Origin: a bacterium
GTDB lineage: Bacteria; Patescibacteriota; Minisyncoccia; UBA6257; GWB1-50-10
DNA: 18,785 bases
Direction: 5' to 3'
NCBI GenBank assembly: GCA_027310975.1
Contig: DAICZV010000011.1
Location: forward strand, 1-18,785
The position numbers and the translations under genes were made by a program. Of this stretch, positions 12,679 through 18,785 are shown piece after piece. Under the pieces are notes generated by a model, which saw only the letters and a program-made list of their open reading frames with translations, was not told the origin of the DNA and did no database searches. How positions within the stretch are numbered: position 1 is the stretch's first letter; every line of letters begins with the position of its first letter.

Positions 12679-14053
12679 TCTTATACAGCCGTTCTTTAAT
12701 GAGAAGTATCTTCTGATTGAGGGCGGGATTTTCGCCGATCTCGCGGGTTATTTTTTCGCAGGCGTGGATGGCGGTCGTGTGATCTCTCTTGCCAAGCCGG
12801 TCGCCGATGTGCGGGTAGGACATTTTAAGCACATCGCGCATTAGATACATTGCGATCTGCCGCGGTTCTACTACCTCCTGTTTTCGGCTGCGCTGGGTCA
12901 TGTCGGCCGTCGGCACCTCAAAGAACTCAGCGACTGTTTTTACGATATCGTTGGGGGTGATGTTTTTGGGCGTGACCTGGACCGCCTCGTTTATTATCTC
13001 ATCCAGTTTTTTATCGTCTATCCTCCCCTTTTTATACTGTTCGTAGAAGGTTATTTTGTTCAAAACCCCCTCCAATTCCCTGATGTTTTTTTGGACCCGG
13101 GCGGCGACCAATTCCACGATTTTTTCGTCCAAAACCACGTTATTTTCCTTCATTTTCGTCTTTAAAATAGCGAGTCTGGTCTCATAATCCGGATAAACTA
13201 TATCCACTGTCATTCCGCCCTCAAACCGGGAGCGGAGCCGCTCCTCCAGGGTCGGAATGGCTGAAGGCGGCCGGTCCGACGAGATGATAATCTGCTTATT
13301 ATTCTCGTAAAAGGCGTTGAATGTGTAAAAAAACTCCTGCTCCGTGGCGGCCTTACCGGCGATAAATTGGATATCGTCAATGATGAGAACGTCAATGTCG
13401 CGGTATTTCTTTTTCATATCATCCATTCGCTTATTGCGGATTGCCCAAACCACGTCGTTAATGAATTTTTCGGAAGAGACGTAAAGAACACTTACCCGAT
13501 TCTTGTAGGCGGCCATAATTTCGTTGCCGGTCGCCTGGATTAAATGGGTTTTGCCGAGACCGACGCCGCCGTAAACAAAAAGCGGGTTGTATTTTTTGCC
13601 GACATCTCTCACGACTGCTTGGGCGGCGGCGTAAGCCATTTCGTTGGAAGACCCGACGATGAACGTTTTGAAATCGTAGCGCGGATTCAGATTGGTTTTC
13701 GGATCAACCTTAAGCTCAATGAGCGGCGCCTGCGGCTCCACCGCCTCCGCTTCGGACTTTATCCGGCGCGCGGCGCTCACGATCTGGCTCGCGGCGTTGT
13801 TGCCGACCACGACGTAGTCAATATTCTTAATGGAACCGTCCACGTTGCGGAGCGAACCAAGGATTATTTTGTGGTATCGGCTCTTCACCCACTCTTTGGC
13901 AAAATTATTCGGCAATCCGACGAGAGCAACCCCGTCATCCTTGTCCGCCTTTCCCAAAAATTGGCTGTTCTTGAGCCATGTCAGAAAATTCGGCCGCGAA
14001 ATTTGCAGCTCGATATCTCCCAGGACCGTTTGCCAAATATCTTGGGGATTCAT
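12674..14053 (-). CDS. dnaA: Chromosomal replication initiator DnaA
   Basis: DnaA is the AAA+ initiator that binds DnaA boxes and melts the origin. The 459-residue protein has N-terminal domain I (MNPQDIWQTVLGDIELQIS...FLTWLKNS) and a short linker (about 90-120). The AAA+ domain has Walker A GGVGLGKTH at 162-170 and Walker B VLIIDDIQF at 222-230. Domain IV is the helix-turn-helix, with KRDHTTAIHA around 422-431, the signature loop that reads the DnaA box. It is complete and of normal length. The stop codon overlaps a DnaA box of the origin. Its promoter sits so close to the ATG that the mRNA is probably leaderless; AGGA abuts the ATG and is too close to be a useful Shine-Dalgarno. Confidence 0.98.
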   Translation of the reverse strand: MNPQDIWQTVLGDIELQISRPNFLTWLKNSQFLGKADKDDGVALVGLPNNFAKEWVKSRYHKIILGSLRNVDGSIKNIDYVVVGNNAASQIVSAARRIKSEAEAVEPQAPLIELKVDPKTNLNPRYDFKTFIVGSSNEMAYAAAQAVVRDVGKKYNPLFVYGGVGLGKTHLIQATGNEIMAAYKNRVSVLYVSSEKFINDVVWAIRNKRMDDMKKKYRDIDVLIIDDIQFIAGKAATEQEFFYTFNAFYENNKQIIISSDRPPSAIPTLEERLRSRFEGGMTVDIVYPDYETRLAILKTKMKENNVVLDEKIVELVAARVQKNIRELEGVLNKITFYEQYKKGRIDDKKLDEIINEAVQVTPKNITPNDIVKTVAEFFEVPTADMTQRSRKQEVVEPRQIAMYLMRDVLKMSYPHIGDRLGKRDHTTAIHACEKITREIGENPALNQKILLIKERLYKM

Positions 14054-14061
14054 TCCTAGTT

Positions 14062-14089
14062 ATGATAGGTATATTTGAAAATGATGCAA
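14062..14089 (-). promoter_or_regulatory. Promoter of dnaA, probably leaderless
   Basis: On the minus strand, -35 TTGCAT (14089-14084), a 16-base spacer and -10 TATCAT (14067-14062). The -10 ends 8 bases before the dnaA ATG (14053), leaving at most a one- or two-base leader. Confidence 0.55.
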
Positions 14090-14127
14090 TGTTGCGGAAA
14101 GGACGCTAGTGTGCTTTAATTGTGCAT

Positions 14128-14157
14128 TATCTGTGCATAGTCGTAACGGATTATAAT
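14128..14157 (+). promoter_or_regulatory. Promoter of the rpmH-rnpA-yidC-khpB operon
   Basis: A perfect -10 TATAAT (14152-14157) with a weak -35 TTATCT (14128-14133) at 18 bases. It lies 9 bases before the rpmH ATG, so the leader would be about 3 bases and lacks a Shine-Dalgarno. The rest of the dnaA-rpmH spacer (14090-14127) shows no further feature. Confidence 0.6.
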
Positions 14158-14166
14158 ACTAAGAAT

Positions 14167-14301
14167 ATGAGCGTCACTTATCAGCCGAAAAAGAGGAAGA
14201 GAGTGAGGGCGCACGGCTTTCTCCGCCGAACGAAGACCGTCGGTGGTCGCGGCACGCTTAAAAGGCGCCGGCAAAAGGGCCGCCGCCGGCTGTCGGTTTA
14301 G
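14167..14301 (+). CDS. rpmH: 50S ribosomal protein bL34
   Basis: A 44-residue, extremely basic protein: MSVTYQPKKRKRVRAHGF, then LRRTKTVGGRGTLKRRRQKGRRRLSV. It matches bL34, including the family's T.QPKKRKR..HGF..R motif and an RRRQKGRRRLS-type tail. It is a structural component of the large ribosomal subunit. It lies divergent from dnaA and directly before rnpA, the classical bacterial order. Only 2 bases separate its stop from the rnpA start. Confidence 0.97.
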   Translation: MSVTYQPKKRKRVRAHGFLRRTKTVGGRGTLKRRRQKGRRRLSV

Positions 14302-14303
14302 CC

Positions 14304-14561
14304 GTGGAGTTTTCCTTAAGATCAAAACCGCGCCGATTGGGCCGCCCGAAGGTTTTGGTGGTGGTCGGCAAGAGCGTTTTTAAGAAGGCCGCGGACCGCA
14401 ACCTCCTTAAAAGGCGCCTCAGAGCTCTCCTTGCTCCGGAAGCCAAGGCGCGCCGAGCCGATATTCTGGTTATGGCGAAAGGCAGGGGCGATAACGCGAC
14501 ATTCGCCGAGATAAAGAGCAAGCTCGCCGGAGCATTGAAAAAAAATGGCAGCAATTTTTAA
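14304..14561 (+). CDS. rnpA: Ribonuclease P protein component (short form)
   Basis: RnpA binds the RNase P RNA and helps it mature tRNA 5' ends. The 85-residue protein carries the family signature RNLLKRRLR at 32-40, preceded by the beta strand VLVVVGKSVFKKAA, with typical basic character. It starts at GTG (14304). An in-frame stop at 14259-14261 with no other start codon after it rules out a longer form. Compared with usual homologues of about 110-120 residues, the first helix (the MLPK...RL...F..V region) is missing. The gene starts 2 bases after rpmH and overlaps yidC by 17 bases, so translation of the three is probably coupled. Confidence 0.88.
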   Translation: MEFSLRSKPRRLGRPKVLVVVGKSVFKKAADRNLLKRRLRALLAPEAKARRADILVMAKGRGDNATFAEIKSKLAGALKKNGSNF

Positions 14562-15207
14562 CACCGTCATCTACCAGCCCATATTGTGGGTTTTAGTTTT
14601 GCTTTATCAAAACATCTCTTTCGGCAACCTTGGTATTGCCATCATCCTCCTCACCGTACTGGTGCGCCTGGTACTCTTGCCGCTTTTCTATAAGGGCGCC
14701 AAAGACCAAACCGTTCTTCAGCGCCTTCAGCCGCACATCCGGAAGATCCAGTTGGACCACAAAGACGATAAAGAAAAGCAGGCCAAGGCGATGATGGAGC
14801 TCTACAAGACGAATCGGGTGAATCCATTCTCCGGTTTTCTTCTTTTGCTTCTCCAACTCCCCGTTTTCATAGCTTTGTTTGAGATCTTCACCACCGGCAT
14901 TAAATCCACGCTCTTCGTGAACCCGTCTTTCCTGGGGATGGCTCTAAGCGCCAACAGCTTGGTCTTGGCGGTCCTGGCGGCCGCCCTGCAATACTTCCAG
15001 GGGCGGATGGCAATGCCGGCGGGGAAGGATATGGAATCCACCCAGAAGATAATGGTCTTTGTTGGGCCGCTCGTGACGGTCCTGGTCCTCGGAAACCTGC
15101 CGGCGGCCCTGAGCCTCTACTGGAGCGTCTCTAACTTGTTTTCTTTAGGCCAGCAGTTCTATATTAATAAGAAGCTCGCCCCCCTGCCGGACGCGCCCAA
15201 GCAATAA
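14545..15207 (+). CDS. yidC: Membrane protein insertase YidC/Oxa1 family
   Basis: This insertase places membrane proteins into the cytoplasmic membrane, alone or with Sec. The 220-residue protein has the five-helix core only, with no large periplasmic domain, as in Gram-positive forms. Arg41 (TVLVRLVLLPLF) is the conserved positive charge in the hydrophilic groove. A charged cytoplasmic hairpin follows (about 50-90, KGAKDQTVLQRLQPHIRKIQ and the KDDKEKQAKAMMELYK stretch). Later helices contain NPFSGFLLLLLQLPVFIALF and NLPAALSLYWSVSNLFSLGQQ, both family signatures. It starts inside the end of rnpA and is followed one base later by khpB. Confidence 0.95.
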   Translation: MAAIFNTVIYQPILWVLVLLYQNISFGNLGIAIILLTVLVRLVLLPLFYKGAKDQTVLQRLQPHIRKIQLDHKDDKEKQAKAMMELYKTNRVNPFSGFLLLLLQLPVFIALFEIFTTGIKSTLFVNPSFLGMALSANSLVLAVLAAALQYFQGRMAMPAGKDMESTQKIMVFVGPLVTVLVLGNLPAALSLYWSVSNLFSLGQQFYINKKLAPLPDAPKQ

Positions 15208-15208
15208 C

Positions 15209-15637
15209 ATGGACCTCAAAGAGCAGATACAATCGCTTATATCAAAAATGGGCTTCCCGGAGGCCCAGGTTGCCATTGATGACGAACACCATAAGGTGTC
15301 CATTGTGATAGACGACGAGAATGTCCGCACCCAGCTGCCGACTGTATTGCCGGCCCTGGAACACTTGGTCAACCTTATCCTGCGGAAAACGAAACTCCCC
15401 GCTTACGTGGTGGACTTGAATTACTATCGCCGCGAGCGCGAGCGGCTCATCGTTGAGCTTGCCAAGGCGGCTGCAAAGAAAGCGGCGATGACGAAGGGCG
15501 AGGTGGCTCTGCCGCCGATGAACGCTTATGAACGGCGCCTGGTCCACGTGGAGATATCTATGAACCCCGATTTGAAGACGGAGAGCGTCGGCGCCGGCCG
15601 GGATCGGCACATTATTATCCAGCCGACTAATCTTTAG
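15209..15637 (+). CDS. khpB: RNA-binding protein KhpB/Jag (KH-II + R3H)
   Basis: This is a cytoplasmic RNA-binding protein linked in other bacteria to cell elongation and wall homeostasis. The 142-residue protein has a KH-II domain (about 1-72) followed by an R3H domain (about 75-140). The R3H motif is Arg109-x3-His113 (ERRLVH), and the family's TESVGAGRDRHI stretch is at 124-135. It lacks the N-terminal Jag-N domain found in Bacillus. It follows yidC by one base, the usual genomic partnership. The next gene is convergent and ends only 6 bases away, with no terminator visible between. Confidence 0.93.
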   Translation: MDLKEQIQSLISKMGFPEAQVAIDDEHHKVSIVIDDENVRTQLPTVLPALEHLVNLILRKTKLPAYVVDLNYYRRERERLIVELAKAAAKKAAMTKGEVALPPMNAYERRLVHVEISMNPDLKTESVGAGRDRHIIIQPTNL

Positions 15638-15643
15638 GCCGGC

Positions 15644-16804
15644 TTAGCTGCCGACGTTAAGGGCGTAGAGATAGTTATCAAACCGATTAATGAAGTAGAG
15701 ATTACTGCCGGCGAGAGCCGGTTTTTCCGCGTCCAATTTTCCGGTGGCGTTCCCCGGCAGAGGCAAAAGAGTCGCGGCCCCAGTCCCGGTGTTTATGCCG
15801 TATAAGACATCGGTGGTATAAATCTTCCTCTCCACGTAATCGTCCGGCAACGCCGCGCTCTTAAATCCGGCGTTCGTCGGGACGAAGCAGTAAACGGTCG
15901 TCCCGGAGTTTACCGAGCACTTCTCCGGCAATGTGACGAAGGGAAGCGGGGCCAGGTTCTGCAGGGTTTGGCTCTGAAGTATCTGGAAGCCGCTTGAGCC
16001 GGAATAAGCAAGGAGCGTTGACCCGTCGCTCGTGAGCCGGGCCGTCAAGCCGCTCATGGGGCCCATCAGGAGGTTCACGGCTAATGTCTTAGTGTTAAAA
16101 CTCCAGATCCGGCTGCCGTAGTTTGCGTTACTCTTCTCTTCCACAAGAAGCGTATTGGGCGGGATAAAAGCCAGTTGAGTGTCCAGTAGGCGGAAGTCGT
16201 TCACCAGAACCTTGGGCTTCGGCGGGGTCTTGGTAAGGTCCAGCGTCACCAGGTTCACATTGGAGCCGTTCTGCTCTGTGGCGATGAGGGTGTTGGAGTC
16301 CGCGCCCCAGGTCGCTTGGATGATGTTGGACGGCAGAGGCTGCCAAACCTGGTCCACGGAGTCGTAGATGCCCCAGCTCGGCAGGCGCGGGTCGCCGAAA
16401 GCGGCGAGGATGGATTTATTGTCCGGGCTTTGCTTGATGAAGTTAACGGCCGCCACCCCCTGCTGGGTGATCTGCGGATTCTTTTGCCCCGCTTCGGCCT
16501 GCCAGACGACGCCGCTTTGGTCCAGATAGAAAACCTCCTGCGTCGCGGGGTCGGTCCAGAAGAACGAGACCGGCCGGTCGGAAACTTTCGCCAAGGCGCC
16601 GACGGTTATCGCGCCGCTTGAAGTGGCGGCGGTCCCCGCCCCGGTGCTCGTGCTCGTAAGACCGGCTAATGGGAAATAAGGAGCGCTCGCCGTGCCGCCC
16701 GGGGCGGCCGGCGCGGCGGTCAGCCAATTCCAAACGAAGTAGATCGCAAGCCCCGCAACGACCACGGCCGCGATGATAATGACTATTTTAAGATAGGGTT
16801 TCAT
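15644..16804 (-). CDS. Membrane-anchored beta-propeller-like protein, unknown function
   Basis: A 386-residue protein with one N-terminal transmembrane helix (about 6-28, IVIIIAAVVVAGLAIYFVW) acting as signal anchor. A low-complexity Ala/Pro/Thr/Ser linker (about 30-70) follows, then a large extracytoplasmic beta-rich domain. Recurrent strands such as KSILAAFGDP, NTLIATEQNG, NTLLVEEKSN, STLLAYSGSS and SNLYFINRFD, each followed by a turn, look like WD40/TolB-type propeller blades; about six can be counted. Two cysteines (CSVNSGTTVYC) could form a disulphide. It starts 3 bases after the VirB2-like gene, so it is the third gene of an envelope operon. A role at the cell surface or as a secretion-system accessory is inference. 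Confidence 0.8.
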   Translation of the reverse strand: MKPYLKIVIIIAAVVVAGLAIYFVWNWLTAAPAAPGGTASAPYFPLAGLTSTSTGAGTAATSSGAITVGALAKVSDRPVSFFWTDPATQEVFYLDQSGVVWQAEAGQKNPQITQQGVAAVNFIKQSPDNKSILAAFGDPRLPSWGIYDSVDQVWQPLPSNIIQATWGADSNTLIATEQNGSNVNLVTLDLTKTPPKPKVLVNDFRLLDTQLAFIPPNTLLVEEKSNANYGSRIWSFNTKTLAVNLLMGPMSGLTARLTSDGSTLLAYSGSSGFQILQSQTLQNLAPLPFVTLPEKCSVNSGTTVYCFVPTNAGFKSAALPDDYVERKIYTTDVLYGINTGTGAATLLPLPGNATGKLDAEKPALAGSNLYFINRFDNYLYALNVGS

Positions 16805-16807
16805 GGA

Positions 16808-18190
16808 TTATTGAACGAACTGAATATGTATATGGTTCTCGGTCTCTTGATATGTCCCGCAGTTGTAGCTTAATTTCCCTCCAAAAGCCTGGTTATCGGC
16901 TTGCGTGGTGCAGATAGCCTGGACAATCCTGCTACTTTGCCTGCTTTGGATCAAAGCGGACACTGTGGGGTTGTTTGGATCATAATTATCGTAGATATAG
17001 GTTGCCAAAGCCTGGTTATATCTCAGGTCCACTACCGGCTTCCCGGGGCCATGGGTCTCGTGTCCAACTTCGGTTCCGCCGGTGACTGTCACATCGCATC
17101 CGGGGGTAGCAGCCACGCAACCGTTTTTGATGTTGATGAGCGTGTTTATGGTGCTTTGAGGTATGCCCTCCAGGCTAGTACAGTGGGAGTTATTTTGGTC
17201 GGAGCACGTACCGGAGCTCCATATCCCTATGCCGGCTTGCTTAAGGAATTGTACGGCCTGGGCATTGGTGTAGGTGCCCGGGATGTTTGAATTAGGGCTG
17301 GAACCGACGCTTTGGTTGTGCGGATAGCACAATTGGAGGTTTGGATTAAGGTCTATCATCGTCGGGCTGGAAGACGAATCCTGCGGTTCATAGGCGTATA
17401 TTAGACAACGGTTGGTGGCGGTTGGGTCCGAGCTGGAACTGAAGTATGGGTATTGCCACACCTGCGACCCGGCTGGAATAACCTCGCTTTCGTTGTAATA
17501 CCGGCCGTCATTATTAATCTCAAGATTGCCGGCGCTGGAAACATAACCAACTCGGTAGGCGCAGTTTAACGTCGGGTCGTTGTTATTATTAGCAAAAGAT
17601 GTGCCATTCCACATCGCCCCGCCGTTAGGTACGAGCTGTGCATAGCTTGACGTAGCGGAAAGGGTGGAGGTGTTATTGATATCCCAGGTAGTCGGGTCCA
17701 ACGTGATACACTCCGTGTTCGGCAAACTAATACTCGGACTACTCGTCGCCACGGCGCCGTACTGGTCTCCCGGTAAGGCAAGCGTTGTTATTTTAGGATT
17801 GATGGTGTTCAAAATAAGATATGAACCGAGAAGAAGCGCTACGCCGTAAAGGGCCGAGATTATCATGTCCTTGGCGTCGCTTTGCTGGTCGGCACTCCCG
17901 GCCGAGATGGTGTATTTTACCCCGCCCGCGACGATCATAAGGAGCGCGAGAAGCCCGGAGATAGTCAGGGCGATTTGGTAAAAAGAGTTCAAAAAAGTTC
18001 CAATCGGGTTTGACGATGTGGCGGCATCGGTAAGCTGCGCGCAGCCGCTCATTCCGGTCGGGCATGGGAAGTTTAGGTTTACAAGCTGGGCATTGGGATT
18101 CGTTTGGGCGAACACCGCAGGGGCCGCCAGAAGGCCGACGGCGATGAGGAGTCCGGCGGCCAAAATTATCCTATTTTTGTTTCCTTTCAT
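16808..18190 (-). CDS. VirB2/TrbC-like two-helix protein fused to a peptidase M15-like domain
   Basis: The 460-residue protein has a cleavable signal peptide (MKGNKNRIIL to AVFAQ, about 1-29). Two hydrophobic helices follow at about 71-95 and 108-130, joined by YTISAGSADQQSDAKD, the layout of VirB2/TrbC pilin-like proteins. A long Ser/Asn/Pro-rich extracytoplasmic part follows. The last 90 residues resemble a D-Ala-D-Ala-carboxypeptidase-type zinc fold: GHETHGPGKPVVDLR provides His377, His380 and Asp388, and NHIHIQF near the end provides His453 and His455. The H-x7-D spacing is one longer than the usual M15 pattern, so peptidase activity is a hypothesis. A GTG at 18196 overlapping the upstream TGA would add two residues; the ATG at 18190 is preferred for its typical signal peptide. 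It lies between an Ig-like protein gene and a beta-propeller gene. Confidence 0.8.
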   Translation of the reverse strand: MKGNKNRIILAAGLLIAVGLLAAPAVFAQTNPNAQLVNLNFPCPTGMSGCAQLTDAATSSNPIGTFLNSFYQIALTISGLLALLMIVAGGVKYTISAGSADQQSDAKDMIISALYGVALLLGSYLILNTINPKITTLALPGDQYGAVATSSPSISLPNTECITLDPTTWDINNTSTLSATSSYAQLVPNGGAMWNGTSFANNNNDPTLNCAYRVGYVSSAGNLEINNDGRYYNESEVIPAGSQVWQYPYFSSSSDPTATNRCLIYAYEPQDSSSSPTMIDLNPNLQLCYPHNQSVGSSPNSNIPGTYTNAQAVQFLKQAGIGIWSSGTCSDQNNSHCTSLEGIPQSTINTLINIKNGCVAATPGCDVTVTGGTEVGHETHGPGKPVVDLRYNQALATYIYDNYDPNNPTVSALIQSRQSSRIVQAICTTQADNQAFGGKLSYNCGTYQETENHIHIQFVQ

Positions 18191-18192
18191 AA

Positions 18193-18785
18193 TCACTGAT
18201 TACTATTAATTATATTGAAAACGCTGATGTTTTTGCTGAACTCTAACGGATTTTGTGAGTTTTGGGTCGTGAGCGTGACCGGCAGCATGCTTTGGCTCCC
18301 CGTTTGGGGCGTGCCGACCTGGACGGCCAGCTGATTATTTCCGCTCGTTATTGTTTGTCCGTTTATCTGCCAAGTGAATGTGAGCTGGCTCAGCGAATCA
18401 ACATTGAAGAAGTAGGGCCAGGCCGTGAGGGTTACATTCCCTCCGGCCGGCATAGTCTTCGCGGTGGATGGATAGTCAATAACCGAAAAGGGCGCAGTGG
18501 CGAGGATGGACGTAGAGCCAGTGAAAGAACCGGCCGACGTCTGAACCTGAACCCGGATAGTAACAAGTCCGTTAGAGTCGGGGTTCGCGGTAAAAGTGAT
18601 GCTCTTAAGCCCCGATCCGCTTTGGACCATGGTGTCGTTAATGAACCAGCTCACCTGCGCTCCGGATAGGTTTACAAGTTTGCTCCCCTGGACCATCTCT
18701 ACCGCGGCCGTGACCGGCGTGCCCGGGGTTATCATCGCCTTGCCGGTAAAGTCCGCAGGGAAGTAATTATTTGCCTCCCAGGTAA
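18193..18785 (-). CDS. Ig-like domain surface protein (N-terminus beyond the window)
   Basis: The frame is open from the right edge of the window to TGA at 18195-18193, giving 197 visible residues of C-terminal sequence; the internal ATG at 18735 is unlikely to be the start. The visible part begins TWEANNYFPADFTGKAMITPG, followed by two Ig-like beta-sandwich modules. One is about AQVSWFINDTMVQSGSG to ILATAP, the other FSVIDYP to ISVFNI with TFTWQINGQTI. Both have the Trp and the strand-turn pattern of bacterial Ig-like folds. There is no transmembrane segment in this part. It ends at the start of the VirB2-like gene, with a possible TGA/GTG overlap, so the two are probably co-translated and may work together in the envelope. 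Confidence 0.8.
   Translation of the reverse strand, partial: TWEANNYFPADFTGKAMITPGTPVTAAVEMVQGSKLVNLSGAQVSWFINDTMVQSGSGLKSITFTANPDSNGLVTIRVQVQTSAGSFTGSTSILATAPFSVIDYPSTAKTMPAGGNVTLTAWPYFFNVDSLSQLTFTWQINGQTITSGNNQLAVQVGTPQTGSQSMLPVTLTTQNSQNPLEFSKNISVFNIINSNQ

Noticed and set aside
14119..14140. Additional DnaA boxes in the dnaA-rpmH spacer (TGTGCATTA, TGTGCATAG)
   Set aside because: Each has two mismatches including the central G, and they lack neighbouring better boxes; the origin is clearer between dnaA and dnaN.

Overview
The window looks like a piece of a Candidate Phyla Radiation (Patescibacteria, probably Parcubacteria-like) chromosome that carries the replication origin. This is inferred from gene content and style. 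The polymerase I 5' nuclease stands alone with no polymerase domain. RnpA and YidC are short. A VirB2/TrbC-type two-helix protein lies in one operon with an Ig-like surface protein and a membrane-anchored beta-propeller. There is a lone PilB-type ATPase, intergenic spacers are very short, and AT-rich simple repeats sit in and beside a gene. No rRNA or tRNA is present, so taxonomy cannot be fixed from this window.

Layout. 1-420: the tail of a possible membrane protein, a 47-residue zinc-ribbon protein and an AT-rich repeat tract. 421-2210 (minus): a formamidopyrimidine-DNA glycosylase and an unknown lipoprotein, separated by an intrinsic terminator. 2352-4019 (plus): a type IV pilus/type II secretion assembly ATPase. 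4022-4204 (minus): an unannotated structured RNA with its own consensus promoter and a terminator-like 3' end. 4215-8340 (plus): a tight operon ruvB - tsaE - 5' nuclease - PAS histidine kinase - ruvC, mostly recombination and repair. 8305-8471: a nested palindrome between convergent genes. 8482-10947 (minus): a class A penicillin-binding protein. 10998-11371 (minus): a small acidic protein with its own promoter, a hairpin leader that buries its ribosome site, and a terminator. 11404-14053 (minus): dnaN and dnaA, with DnaA boxes and a DnaA-trio-like tract between them (oriC). 14167-15637 (plus): rpmH - rnpA - yidC - khpB/jag, divergent from dnaA. 15644-18785 (minus): three cell-envelope genes, the first cut by the window edge.

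How they work together. The centre is the classical bacterial origin neighbourhood (rnpA-rpmH-dnaA-dnaN), with the membrane insertase and its RNA-binding partner downstream. RuvB and RuvC share one operon (RuvA is not here), so Holliday-junction branch migration and resolution are co-expressed with TsaE (tRNA t6A modification) and the 5' flap nuclease. The envelope genes (PilB ATPase, PBP1A, VirB2-like fusion, Ig-like protein, beta-propeller) suggest investment in surface structures, as expected for an episymbiotic lifestyle.

The most notable non-coding signals are the structured RNA at 4022-4168, the SD-sequestering leader at 11249-11325, the DnaA-trio tract that runs into the dnaN start codon, the nested palindrome forming the 3' end of ruvC, and several promoters placed so close to ATG codons that the mRNAs should be leaderless.
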